Positions 50,337 through 63,400 of a stretch of 64,000 nt of DNA are shown piece after piece. The notes beneath the pieces are model-generated. The model searched no databases. It worked only from the letters and a program-made list of their open reading frames with translations, and was not told the DNA's origin. Positions within the stretch are counted from its first letter, which is position 1. Each line of letters starts with the position of its first letter. The position numbers were made by a program, and so were the translations under genes. Source of the DNA: Flaveria trinervia. Lineage: Eukaryota > Streptophyta > Magnoliopsida > Asterales > Asteraceae. The stretch is from contig CM046457.1 of NCBI GenBank assembly GCA_025506515.1, positions 3,386,870-3,450,869 of the forward strand, read 5' to 3'.

Positions 50337-52500
50337 TAAGACTTTTTACAACGCTACAAGTCATTCTTCCTACAAAAAATCCTAATTTCTCACAAACACA
50401 TTTTACCCTCAACACTATTTTTACTATAAACACTTTTATTTTTCCATCTCACATTTTTTATTACTTTAAACATAGATATTTAAATTATTATAAGTATATT
50501 TAATTAAAATAAAATAAAATCAACAACGTAAAAAATTAAATAAAAACGATCATACGAAATTAAAAAGAACAGCCGTTAATAAAAAGTACTTAAATTATTT
50601 AGTTTATTATTATAAACTTTAAATAATATAAATTAAAAAAACCTTTTAATTGAAATTATTATTAAGTATTTTAATACATTTTAAATAATTATAAAAAATA
50701 AAAAATAAACTATAATTAACTTATTTTAATTAACATATTATACTTAAATTGTTATTTTAATTTAAAAAAATCAAAACAATTTAATTTAAAACATTTTAAT
50801 TTTTAAAATCATTTAATAATAGTAGGGTCACCATTATATTAATATTTTAGAATTAAATTTTAAGTGGCGGTGCCCACCACCACTTTTCTTACCACCGGGC
50901 TAAGGATTGATCATCTTCAACACCTCTCCCCCATCGCCGTCCACGCCGGTGACGGACCGGCCACGGGCCAAGCGATGGGGATAGTCTAACAGACGTAACC
51001 CGCATGTTTTGACAGGGTGCTGGCAGTGGGATGTAAATGAAAGGAATAACATCACCATGGTATATTTACATTTTTTTAATAAAATAGGAACAATAATCAC
51101 GACACTTTATATAAAAACGAAACTATGAAGGAGTTTCAATGATTTATACGTTTGTATTTAGATTAAATTTTATGTTAAAACATACGATAAAAGTGATTAG
51201 AAACATTCTAAATTGTAAGTTTAAACAAAGTTGAGAGGCAAAAGAAAATGTTATGGAAAAACTTCAAATAATTGTTTTATCATCAGTTAAAAAAAACGAT
51301 AAATCGATAAAAGGTATATAATAAACATTATTTAAACATGAGGAGGCAATATGATAGATATTTAAAACTATAAAAAAATGTTTGACCAAGATTCAAAACG
51401 CAAAAGTTTAAAGTCCTGCCTCTTTGACTCGATCTGCATCCATATGGGTGACCTTAATCGTGTCCCATATTAGTTTTACAGTATCTGGACTCTTTACCTA
51501 CATCATAATCTTTTTATGAATGGACTGGTACAAGATAACTATGCCCATGTGAATTTTCTTCAATTCGTTGTTGCTCCCGGTCCAATCATATCCCATACCC
51601 CATGAACATTAATGGTGACCCTTAATCGCATCAGCCAAGCGGTGTAGTTCATATAAAACAACATCAAGCAACGCAACGAAGTTGTGTTCATTTTTACAAT
51701 GTTTGAAACTGGTTAGCAACATCTACCAATTCTCTTGTATACTTCTTCGATTGTAATTTAGTTGTAATGTACATATAGAAGGGGTAGGTTGCTCTTTATC
51801 CAGCACATCTTCTTCCTTCTTCCATCACGAAATAGTCTTCATAGGTTTTGAACAAAACTCCTTCATTGCTAGATTGATTAGCCCTTGATTGATTTTTCTT
51901 GATGAAGGCTATGATGCTGATTAAAACAATTGGTAACAAAACCACAACATATACATAATAACTTTTCACACTTGTATTCAAGAATAGATAAATGGCTTAC
52001 TTATTAAAAGATTTCAATATGATTCTAATTCTAATTACAATAGAACAATCAGACCATACATATCTCTTCTAATTGATAAACAAAATCTTGCTTATATCAA
52101 ATTTAAACCAACCTGTCAATATTGACATTCATTTTTTTTGATCACCAACTTGCTCTCCAAGACTTGTGTATTAGGCCGAGTCAACATAAAAATGACAACT
52201 TTTACCGTTAACTATTTAATATTGGTGTTATATCAATAATTATTTATTTTTATACGTACATATTTATGCGATGATTGATGTAACTTTTACTTTGCTAAAG
52301 GCTTGTGAATAATTTTATTGCTTTAAGATCTGATATACATAATTTTACCATATTACTAAATAACAACATTGTAAGCTGTTTTAAGACTCGTACTTAATAA
52401 TAATTATTATTATTTACTTTTACTGGTTTTAGCATTCATTAAATAATAAATATGATTATTATATTGTGCAATAAATTGGGGAAAAGATAAACTTTAAACA
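50337..52500. other. Gene-free spacer upstream of WRKY2
   Basis: A very AT-rich block (50340-50860) is followed by a short GC-richer patch (50864-51000) of unknown origin and then a Copia gag relic. A minus-strand frame at 51796-51981 has one hydrophobic stretch but no ATG start and no recognised motif, so it was not called. Confidence 0.5.
51410..51666 (-). pseudogene. Copia gag fragment, second family
   Basis: The minus strand translates to MNYTAWLMRLRVTINVHGVW near 51650 and, after a stop and a frame shift, to VKLIWDTIKVTHMDADRVKEA near 51420. Both are hallmark stretches of Copia gag (UBN2 type). It belongs to a different Copia group from the relic at 29.8-36.9 kb. No LTRs were found nearby. 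Confidence 0.75.
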
Positions 52501-53728
52501 CTCAATTTAGTCCCTTTATCTCTCTAAGATTCCAATCATTCATGGTCCACCACAATAATCCCCAACTTTTTTCTTTGGTTTTAGCATAATATCCTCATTT
52601 CTCTTCAAATTTGTGGGGAATTCGACATCAAACCCACCAGATTTCTGATTTTCCTCTGTTGAAAAGACAATTTCATCGAATGAATTCATGAAAGAAGCTG
52701 CTGGTGATCAGAGCGACAAGAATCAATTCTTCTGAGAAGAAAAAGGAACGGTTTATACACCCTTTTGACTGTCTGTCTCCCATCGTTCATTTCTCCGTCT
52801 TTCGTGTTCTTAACCAGGTGGGTCATCTGTATTCTCAATCTTTTGAATTGGGTCTTCTTCGTTTGTTCATCGATGTTTTAATTTTGTGATTTGTGTTTAC
52901 CGATTTTGATGTGTTTGATTTTACCTTGTTGTTGATATGGGGTTTGTTGATTTTGTGTAGATCTTTGATTTTGATGAAATGGGCTTGTTTATCAGCTAGA
53001 TCTTCTTCTTTTTTCTTTTTTTTAATCGAATTTTGTGTTCGATTCGAGATATTGAAATTGGGGATAATTTATGAACAACAAGATGAAGGGATTTTTTTAA
53101 TCGACATTTTGAAATTTTGTAACATTAGAAAGAAATTGCTGTCTAGCTGCTTAATTATCAGTTATCAGTTGCAGATTGTCATTAAAACTACTGTATTCAC
53201 ACAAACTGTTCATGTTTCAGTGTGGGATTGTATTTTGTTTTTGTGCAAAAAGGTTAAAATATATGATGTTTTGAGCTCTATGTGTTTCAGTTGAGCTTAA
53301 TTGGAAACTGATAATATAAAAACTTAATTTTTTTAAAGTTTTCAAATCTATTATCAGTTATCAATTGCAGATTTCCATGGAAACTACTGTATTCACATCA
53401 ATTGTTCATGTTTCAGTGTGGGATTTTATGTTATTTTTGTGCAAAAAGGTTAAAATTTGTGATTGTTTGAGTTGTATGTGTATTAGTTGGACTTAGTTTG
53501 GAGCTGATAATAGTAATGAGTTGATTTTTTTAGTTTTCAATCTTTTATCAGTTAATTATTTTTCAGATTGTCATGGAAACTACTCAACTCACATCATGTT
53601 TAAATGTGGGATTTTTATTTATTTGTTTGTTTATTTTTTGCATAAAGGTTAAATATTCGAGTTATATGTGTTTCAGTTGAACTTAACTAGGAGCTGATAA
53701 TAAAAAAGAGTTAAATTTTGGGCATTTG
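52500..53728 (+). promoter_or_regulatory. WRKY2 leader with probable 5'-UTR intron and short upstream frame
   Basis: A donor-like CAG|GTGGGT occurs at about 52817, and an acceptor-like gtgtttcag ends at 53676, 52 bases before the main ATG. An intron in the leader is therefore likely. A short upstream frame at 52688-52735 (15 residues) lies in the proposed first leader exon. A TTGACT W-box core sits at 52765-52770, compatible with self- or cross-regulation by WRKY proteins. All are predictions from motif only. Confidence 0.45.
53155..53720. repeat. Triplicated about 195-bp segment in the WRKY2 leader
   Basis: Three direct imperfect copies begin ttatcagtta at 53155, 53351 and 53545. Shared phrases are attcacac/tcaa, tgttcatgtttcagtgtggg, gcaaaaaggttaaa and ttggagctgataat. 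Each copy carries a gtgtttcag or gtgtattag site, so the duplication has multiplied potential splice acceptors. The main start codon lies just after the third copy. Confidence 0.8.
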
Positions 53729-56551
53729 ATGGGAGGATTTGATGATAATGCTGGGATAAATGGAGATTGGATGGCTCCTAGCCCTAGCCCACGGTCTTTC
53801 TTCTCGGCTTTGTTGGGTGAAGCTGGCTCAGGGGCGGTGGCTGAACCACCTAAGGTGGCTAAGGATGATAATCTAGCCACTGGGTTCACATTTCACGGAC
53901 CAGATAAACAGTTTGGGTCTGAAAACAGCGCGTTTGGTGAGCAGAAAGCCGCGGGCTCAAGGTCAGGTCTTGTTGAAAGAATGGCTGCTAGAGCTGGCTA
54001 CAATGCTCCGAGGTTGAATACAGAGATCATCAAACCTTCTGCTGTTGTCGGGAAGCAGTCTCCTTATTTGACAATACCTCCTGGTCTTAGCCCGACTTCT
54101 CTTCTAGATTCGCCCGTTTTTCTGTCAATTCACTGGTAAAGTTCGTTGAAATTGCTATCTTGTTGAATGTTGATTTGAAGATTTTGTTTGTTGTTTTCAG
54201 GGAGTTTGGCATAATGTTCTGAAAGTGATTATAAAACATGACATAATCAAAATTAGAGAAAGAGATAATATACACTAACAAAACCGATTGCAGGGTAGCA
54301 TGTTTTTGTGAATAGGGGTATAAACGAGCTGAGTTTAAGCTCACCCGAGCTCGCTCGGCTTGTTTAACTTCAGAGCGCTCAAACTTGGTTGAGCTCGATT
54401 GTTTCGAGCTTTGTCTCTAAAGCTCGAGCTTGACTTGTAAGTAACTTTACAAGCTTGAGCGTGATTGGGTTTGACTCGTTTTTTATTTTGTTTATATACA
54501 TATATCAATGTTTTTTATAAATAGTTTTAATTATATTTTTATGTGTATATATAATATTTATTATGTAATTATTTTTATTATATTAGATAAAAGTTGTATT
54601 ATCTTTATAGATAATAGGCTCATTTAGGCTCACGAGTCTAGTCAAACTTGGGCTCAGACTTGTTTATTAAACTAGCTCTTATTTAGGCTCGAGTTCATTC
54701 AAGTTAGGCCTCAGCTCGATTCGAGCTTATAGCGAGTTAGTCTGCTGCTCATGAGTGGTGGGGCGCAATTACACCCCTAGTTGTAATGATCAAATAATCA
54801 GCTTTTAAAGCTTGAAAATTTTGAAATATTTTGAGGATTTACAGACAAAATGAACACTAAAATATCAGATAATCACTTTCAAAACACAATGCCAAATAGC
54901 ATAACTTGTAGAGATTTTCTTAACTACCATTTCTTTCAGGCTCAACCATCTCCGACAACCGGAAAATTTCAATTTGCTCCAAATAAAGACGGTTCATTTG
55001 AAGATTTCGACACTTCATCCTTTGCATTTAAACCTGTTCCCGAGTCCGCCCCTGCTTCTAACAAGGTAGTTATTCTCATCTCATACTTCTCTCCTATTGT
55101 ATGACTAAAATGTTAAGCATATGTTATATTTTTTACGGTTTTTTCATGTACATTTAGGTAAATCCGCCTTTTATGTCTTGGCAATCTGAGCATCGCTCAT
55201 CTCAGACTACTGAAACCGCTCAAAATGGTGGTGTTGATGGAAATACTGTTCAAGAACATAATGAACAAGAAGCAGATCAAATAACAAGTGGCGATAATGG
55301 TAGTTTTGTCGGTGATGATGGCTATAACTGGAGAAAATATGGGCAAAAACAAGTGAAGGGTAGCGAGTTTCCCCGAAGCTATTACAAGTGTACTCATACA
55401 AATTGTCCGGTTAAGAAGAAGGTGGAGCGGTCACATGCGGGCCACATCACCGAGATTATTTACAAAGGGGCCCACAACCATCCAAAACCTCCTCCCAGCC
55501 GTAGAACAGGGTTTGGGTCATCTAGTGACACTCAAGCTGGCACTGACTGGGGGCAGGATGGTAATCTTGAAGTGACATCATCAACCGTTCACGGGACTCA
55601 GTTTGAATCTAGTGAACCTGTGGATGGCTCTTTGACCTTTTCCAATGATGAAGATGGAGAAGATGATGATCGTGTGACACATGGCAGCGTTTCATTGGGT
55701 GGTGACGGTGAAGGAGATGAATCTGAGTCAAAACGAAGGTTTAACGATCTTTTCTGTCTTTACGGTCTGTATATATAATATGTATTTTACTATCTTCTTG
55801 TAACCGTGGGTGTTGTTTGATACTCCAGGAAGGTTGAAGCATATGCAGCCGATGTAAGTGGGGCCACCCGAGCCATCAGGGAGCCGAGGGTAGTTGTGCA
55901 AACCACGAGTGAGGTGGATATTCTTGATGATGGGTACCGCTGGCGTAAATACGGGCAGAAAGTTGTTAAAGGAAATCCGAATCCGAGGTATGGATTATAT
56001 CATTTTAACAGTAACTTGAATTGTGAATAACGGTTTTATGGTACAAATTTTATTGCAGGAGTTACTACAAGTGCACGAGCGTGGGATGCACAGTGAGGAA
56101 ACATGTGGAGCGCGCTTCACACGACCTTAAATCAGTGATCACAACATATGAAGGAAAACACAATCATGACGTCCCAGCGGCTCGTAACAGCAGTCATAAC
56201 TCCAGCATCACACAAACTCAATCAGTTCAGCCGTCTCAAGTTCACAACGCTATGGCTAGGTTCAATAGGACCCAATACGGTTTGCAGCCTGGTCCCCATG
56301 GATACGGTTATGGGGTAAACATGGCTCAAATGGCTATGGCTGGGTTGGTGCCTAATCAAGCTAAAATGCCGGTTCAGGTTCCGGTTCATCCGTTTCTTGG
56401 ACAGATCAGTGAATTGGGAATGATGGTGCCGAAAGGTGAGCCGAAGGTCGAACCGGTGTCGGACGCTGGTTTGAACATGGTTGCCAATGGTTCGTCGGTT
56501 TACCAACATCAATTCATGAATAGGCTGCCGCCGCTTGGACCACAGATGTAA
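53729..56551 (+). CDS. WRKY2: Group I WRKY transcription factor, WRKY2 orthologue
   Basis: Five coding exons: 53729-54135, 54940-55065, 55158-55738, 55829-55987 and 56059-56551. The first exon is one base short: tcaattcactg at 54125-54135 should read tcaaattcactg to give SNSL and keep frame with AQPSPTTGKF. Allowing for it gives 588 residues. Two WRKY domains are complete: WRKYGQK at about 236-242 and 410-416, each followed by a C-x4-C and H-x-H zinc site. The second domain has the family's usual intron after NPNPR. The N terminus (MGGFDDN, PSPSPRSFFSALLG), the AARAGYNAPRLNTE block and the C-terminal EPKVEPVSD match Arabidopsis WRKY2 much better than WRKY20. The SP sites resemble those phosphorylated by MAP kinases in WRKY2/34. 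WRKY2 acts in zygote polarity and ABA-controlled germination. The ATG at 53729 fits the family's start. Confidence 0.93.
54201..54900. mobile_element. MITE in WRKY2 intron 1, split by a second MITE
   Basis: The left end tttggcataatgttctgaaa (54205 on) and the inverse of the right end, tttggcattgtgttttgaaa, match, followed by gtgattat on both sides. The span is 700 bp, but 467 bp belong to the inserted element at 54313-54779, leaving an original MITE of about 233 bp. The same terminal sequence occurs at 62059-62441. Confidence 0.7.
54313..54779. mobile_element. gagctcg-rich hAT-like MITE nested in another MITE
   Basis: The ends taggggtataaacgagc and the inverse of the right end, taggggtgtaattgcgcc, form terminal inverted repeats. 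The interior is filled with gagctcg, aggctc and cgagcttg words, a design I recall as common among plant MITEs. The flanking octamers (tttgtgaa, gttgtaat) match at only five of eight positions. It lies inside WRKY2 intron 1. Confidence 0.65.
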
Positions 56552-57461
56552 AGTTTTGTGGTGTTTTGGGGAAGAGTAGAAAGATCACAACTTTATATTA
56601 TATGGTCTTTATATGTTGCATGTTTTTTCTTAATAGTACTTGATATGAAGAACTGTGAAGGTATATTGGCAAATTCTTTGTTGCAAAGCATATGGCAGTT
56701 TTAACTTGAGATAAGTTAGGTCTAAAGTCTATTTTATATCATACTTTTGCGACTTTCTGTGTTTCCGTTGTAAATTTCTAACACAACATAAAGTTAAATT
56801 AACAATGGATTTGGGCTTATTTTGGGGTCATGGTTGGTGTGGTTTGATTCTTTATTAAAAGTATCTGATGTCATGACTTAATTTGATTACGAAAGTTAAT
56901 ATATAATAAATTCGAAGATAAATAAACATTTGTTAGAGGGTGGAACTGTTGTAATTTTATTGTAATTTATATAATTTTAAGGTATCAATATAAAATATAA
57001 ATAATTAAATAAATAAAATAAAGCTTTGAGTCAAACAGATTGTGTTTGTATCAGTATCAGGTTATGTCTTGACACTATTTTCTGGTTTAAGTAATGTTCG
57101 CATAAAAACACAACATCATTTTCCGGTCTGTAACAACATATTGTACAAAATACAGATTATTAGTATTCATCAAGGACCGAACTAAAAGCAAACGCGTATA
57201 AATTGTACGAAATCAGGCTTTATTCACTACATTTTCTAAGATCCTATGACTAGGGTAAAGAATTTATATCTGACAAATTACACGTATAATATTATAACAT
57301 CTTGATTGACAACACGCGTGTCGTATTGTACTTGGGATAAACTCATGATAATGTATACCCTTGTGTCGTTTTGATGACTACAATTTTGATATTCTGCTAC
57401 TGTATGGTCTGCCAGCTTGGCAACTTACACTTCAAATGTCCAACAAGGCAACGAATTTGAA
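56552..57461. other. Convergent intergenic region WRKY2 / CLC-f
   Basis: 910 bp between the two stop codons, holding both 3' UTRs and an AT-rich middle with several aataaa-like words (for example near 57010-57020). No other gene is visible. The 3' ends of the two transcripts may come close, which could give antisense overlap. Confidence 0.6.
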
Positions 57462-60400
57462 TTAATGGCCGTTGGAGATCTTCTCTTCGGTTAGGTCTTC
57501 TGACCTCGGTTGATACTTGTGTCCCCTGCGACTCAACTCCTCTCTGCACAATAATGGTTCAAGATTAGAAGTTACAGATAATAAAAACTGATTCTAATAA
57601 TTATCAGTTTAGCCAAACAACCAAATAACAGGTTATCACAACTTCAAGCAACAAAAGCACATCCAAAAACTATCTTAATTCTCATGTAGCCCGTGTTGTT
57701 ATAAGTGCGATTATTCATATCACGCAATCATTTTTAAAAAGACAGTCAAACACTCCTTTAAATAATAGGGGAAACTGCACTATACAGAACATCAAAAGAT
57801 TTACTAATTCTTGCAACAAACTTAAAAACATGACGCAAAATAGAATCTAACTTGCAACATTAGTGAATTTAGAAGCAAACGACCTTTTTAACTGATTTCA
57901 CCTGTTAAGTGATAATGTGGCACTCGTTGATGTCATGATAGCCACACCCGACACATCACATGTCATATATGCAAAATAATCTTATGCGAAAAATATAAGA
58001 ATAAATTGTTTACAAATTCGAAAAAAAAAAAAATTTATTAATAGTTTGTATTCATAAGCAATTATTCAATGTCACGTCATATGCCACATGACGTATACAT
58101 AAAGTAACAAAGAAGATGCCACGTCAACATTTTATTTTGAAAAATCAGCAGAAAAAGATATGCTACCAGTTGAACAAGTTATCTGATGCTACAGTCGGTA
58201 ATAACATATAACTTGGTTGCTAAAATGGTAATAAAATGTGAGTTACATTCTATATTGTTTCTAATTTTAAAGTTGATTGTTAAAATAAGAAAAATATGAA
58301 AATTGTTTAATTTCGTGTGGTTTGCCCATAAATTATAATACAAACCAGAACAGAGGTATTGAAATTCCTAAAAAAATATATAAACATGAAAGAAGTTTTC
58401 ACCTGAGACAGTTCCAGATTGAATGATAATAAAGAATACCAACAATCTTGCGTTTTCTTTCTTCTTGAAAATCAAAAGCCCGTTGTACCACAGGCAATTG
58501 TTTTATTCCTTTAGCTTCCATTAACTTTTTAGCAATTGCTAAATCAGTATCAGGATAACAAGTTAAAAGCCCTCGTTTTCGCCCACGATAGTTTATCCCT
58601 CGTGTGCACACAGAAGAAACAAGAGACTCGCTAAACTGCAAAACGATTCAGTTTAAAATTATTAAGAAATAACTTCATATATGTACTTCTAAATCTCATA
58701 ACATCATATCTATCCTTTCAAATATATAACAAATAAAACAAAATCAGTTATTTATAATGATTTGTTTCACTAGATAAACAATTAGGAAATTATAATGCTA
58801 TTAAATATATTATATTCATCAATTTGATAGTAAATAAAATCAATCGGTTACTTAGTTACTCAGACAGTCTATTTCTAATAGATAAACAAACAAAAACAAC
58901 ATTATCACTGGGGATCATCCCATCACATAATGTTGTCTTTGTTTATTCCAATTTCTGTGAAACAAATTGTAATAATTAATTAGTTTTACCCTAATAATTA
59001 ACTAATTTCATTTTACTTGCTAATTAATGGGCAAATATCCTATTTTTAATGTTTTGAAAAGATTAATACGATATTATGAAAATCTGAAGGATATATAACG
59101 TGGATGTGCAATGTATAGAAGGGGAATTAGAAAACGAATAAAAAGGATGCTAAATATAAACAAATAACATACATCTGAAGTTGAAGAGGCACCATCAATT
59201 TCATCATAGTTTTTCAACATGCAACGCCTAATGTCACCGTAGGTCAAAATTCCTTCTAAATGTTCTTCAGGGTCAACAACAAGCACGCACGTTTGTTGAC
59301 CATTATCCATACATTGTACAGCCTCTTTAACAGTTGAGGACAATCCCACATTAAGGTAGATGGTTGACATCGCCTGTGAAACCTGATTAACAATATATAT
59401 TACTCACCATGCAACAAAATATAGTTATTGTTACAAATTCGGAATAATAAAATAAATATGATGCATTTTTTTTATTTTAGCAAATAGCAACCAACTTCCA
59501 ATTAGGCCCTACAATAGAACCAACTTAAAATTTTATTACTGATTTTAGAAACTGACCAGTGATGGGCACTAGTTGATGCCTTCTCGGTTGGCATATACAA
59601 ATGATATATACATAAATACAATAATGTGAAGAAGTATTAAAAGGAATTTTATTTACGGGTTTGAAAAATGGCATTTTAGAAAGAAAAAAACTTATTAAAT
59701 TGATAATTACATGTGAACGGAAGAATTAAAATATGTTGCTATAATCACTAATAACATGTAAAGCTAGTTGTTATAGTTTCATGCAATTTGCTCGTGATCA
59801 ATTCTATATATAAAAAATAAAGCACAAAAATTTTACCTTCAGATCTTCCAGAATAATATCTTCATCAATTGCTTCATGGTTGTCATCAGGTCCCATGATA
59901 CAAAGTTCCAAATCATCTATATCACCTGTTTGTCTCCAATTTTCAAATTTGTCAACAGGTGAAAGCACAGAATAACCTTTTCTTGAACTAGATCCATCAC
60001 CCTCCTTTGACTGGTTTGCTACAGATGGTACCCATATTGCTAACCCAACAGCCCCCTGAAAAAGAAACAAAAAACACAAATGTATGAAATAAAGTAATAT
60101 TCAATTTATTAACCTTTTCTCAAGAACTAAATTAGGTGTGATGCATGCATAGGCAATCAAGTACTGAAAAGGTTACAAGAAGACCACCGAGATTTAAAAA
60201 TAAAAAATGCAGGCCATCTAAGAATCAATGCAAAGCCAATTCCAACAAACAAAAACTGCACAAAATGTGAAACGACAAACGTGCCTAGCTTCAATTAGTT
60301 AATTGATACAGAAAGTATTATAAATATGTAGTACCTAATAAATTTTAGATCTGTAAAACCTAATACATCCATCACTCAACATAAGAAGGAAAAAACCTAC

Positions 60401-63400
60401 ATTGATGCATTATCCCTAGAGGCATGTTTTTGTTTCAAATTAGATTTTTGATAGTGTTTTCACCACCTGAGAAGTTTGCTGCTGGAACTGGCATAAACAA
60501 AGCGAAATTGATATTTTGGTGGCCCGTAATGCTATTGTGATTCATTCATGTTACTTTTTCAATATCTAGGTGGCTTTAGTGTAACCTTCTCAACATCAGG
60601 TTGCAATGTATACATTATCCTAATATTACCATAAGTGGAAGCAAGATTCTATAATCCTTTGTCAACTCAAACAATAGTAAAACTGAAGTCAACGGAACAG
60701 AACAAACTGAAGCCAAGGTTGCAGCCATTCCAACCTACAATATCATATTGCTCTCATAAATCATAACCACCAACAAAATATTAATCATCAAAAAGAAAGA
60801 AAACAAAAAAGGAAAAAAGCATTACTAATGCATACGCCTGTGGCTCAGCAATAGCAGTGTTCCCGGGAATAGTTGAGTTGATCAACTCACCAGCCGAGCC
60901 ACCAAAAACCGCACCAACTGCAGCACCAATCATCAAACTGGGTGCATACAACCCACCAACGAGCCCAGACCCTTTGCATAGAGCTGTGGCTACAACTTTA
61001 GCTGTGGCTAACTGAGCCAAAAGCCAAATTCCAGGTGCTGAAGCTATCTTTCCGGTATGTAAAATTTCATCAACATTGGTGAATCCCCAGTATAGAACCC
61101 CAGGGTACTTAAGAGCTATTATTCCAGCACCTAAACCACCTAGAGCCGGAGTCACAACACCAGGAAGATTAAACCGTTCTTTGATATATTCAAATGCATT
61201 ATTGAACCATGTTACCAAACGTGTAAATAATACACTAACCACCCCACACAGCATGCCCAATATCAGGTATAGAGGTAGTTCTGCATGAATACAAATAAAC
61301 TTTACTATCTAAACACCATCAAGTGATATAAAGGAGAAATTTTATATTTATCCGCCTAAAAGTTGAAAAAATCATATATATATATATCTTTCTATTATTT
61401 ATTATATTATAACTATCCTTTCACTAAAATATCATACCCAAATGACGGAATGGGTAAGTATGGTATTTAAGGTTCTGAAAGGGTAAATATGATAATATGA
61501 TATTATGAAACTCAAAAGGATATTTATATGAACTTTAGAACTTTTAGAAAGATATAATGTATCAATCCGGTTATAAACTTGTATGTGTTGTGTTAGATGG
61601 GATAAATACCGGCAGCAGATTTCAAATCATAACTGGGCACTGTGAACGCTTGTTTTTCCTGAAGAACAGCATTTGAGACTGTTGAAGAAATAACCGATGC
61701 TAATATAATCATTGCCGTCGTAAACGGAGGTGAATTTTCAGCACGCAGCGGTCTTAAAACATTTTCGATAGCAAAGAATGAACCAGCAACTGGTGCATTG
61801 AAACCTGAAACAAAGGACAGTTTTGAATGTGATTTCTTCTGTTTAAAGTTGCGATAATCAGTTGTTCAAGTGTTTGGAAATTTTTGATTGTTTAGGATTT
61901 ACATGTAAACTGACGAAGCTGATAATCAGAAATAGTTTTGTTGCAGCTTGTAAACTGGTTGTTTGACCCCTAAAATCAGATAATTAAAATCAGTCTAAGA
62001 TTCCATTTTTTATGAATATCTAGTGCTGTCTTTTATGTTGGTATTTATTATTTAGAGGGGTGTTTGGCCATTGTATTTTGGAAGCGATTATGTTTTATGA
62101 AATAGTTAGAGCCAAATAAGCAACTACAAAAATGAGCTACTGAGATAGTGTTTGAATGTATGTGCTTTTGTTTAAAGTTAAGATAATCAGATAATAAATT
62201 ATTATGAGCATGTCAAATATTAATTATTTTGGGGTTTACATGCAAAAAATGCCGGGGATAAACATATAATCGAAGTCAGTTTTGTTGCTGCTGCCCCTGA
62301 ACTCATTATCCAAATTGATTATTGTCGGATTTGATTCCTAAATAATTGGATTCCTATACTCAAGCACTAAAAACTGATTGTTTACGACTTGAGAAAACAG
62401 AATGACCAGATAATCACTTTCAAATCGCAATGCCAAACACCACTTGTAATGGAGAAAATCAAGAGAAAATGGTTCAAAACCTGAAGCTATGCCACCAGCA
62501 GCACCAGCTGCAACAAGAGCTATCCTGCGTTCTTTATTATTTTCCATCATTAACGAGCACCCATTTGCACACGATTTTCCAATATCTACACTTGGGCCTT
62601 CAGGCCCAGTGAACACCCCGTACCTAAAGTTACCGCAGCTTGAATAGCCTTCACTATTGGAAAGAACACAGAAAGGAAGCTTGACCCATTTCCAGGAGTC
62701 GCTTGCTTTATCTGGTCCAAGATTTCCAGCAAACCATGCAGCATTCCAACAATCACTCCTCCAGTGACCGGAATTAGAAGAATCCGGTGCCATGTATCAG
62801 ACAGCTGCTGCAACCGTAGCCAAGCAGCACCCTCATTCGGAGTCCCAGCCCATGCCCATCCATGTATCACGTGCACCTGCATTCACTACCTCATCATCAA
62901 TACTCTTCAGCATTGTGTTTCAAAAGTGATTACATCATATAAACAATGAAATCGGATAATCAGCAGTTACAAATTGAGTTATAGGAGATAATATTGAAAT
63001 ATGCACCTGCTGTTTGAGGATAATTAAGTTTTACATAATTACATGCTAGATCACCCCTAAATAACCATAAGTAGTGATTATTTGAAGCTTTGAACCCTAA
63101 GTAATCAGATACTGACAATAATCATTTCACTTTACACAAACACTTGATTTTAAGCTTAAGTAAAGGTTCAGGTACTAATTATAGGTTCAGCTAAACAGTA
63201 AGCAGTAAACACTCACAATCATCAAACTAAATCAGATCTACAAAATACAACATCATATATGCAAATGCTCAATACTCACCCCACGATTAAACGCAGCAAC
63301 ACAGAGACCAGTGGCAAGACCTAGAAGACATCCAACAGCAGCAACGCCCACTCCGGCGGAGCTCCGTCTCCGAGAATCTCATCATCACCACCACCACCAC

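Noticed and set aside
51796..51981. Minus-strand 61-codon frame with a hydrophobic stretch
   Set aside because: It starts at a TTG codon, has no recognised motif, no partner exons, and lies beside a dead Copia gag. Too weak to call a gene.
53683..53889. Minus-strand frame over WRKY2 exon 1, and similar frames at 55197-55401 and 56222-56512
   Set aside because: Antisense shadows of the WRKY2 coding exons.
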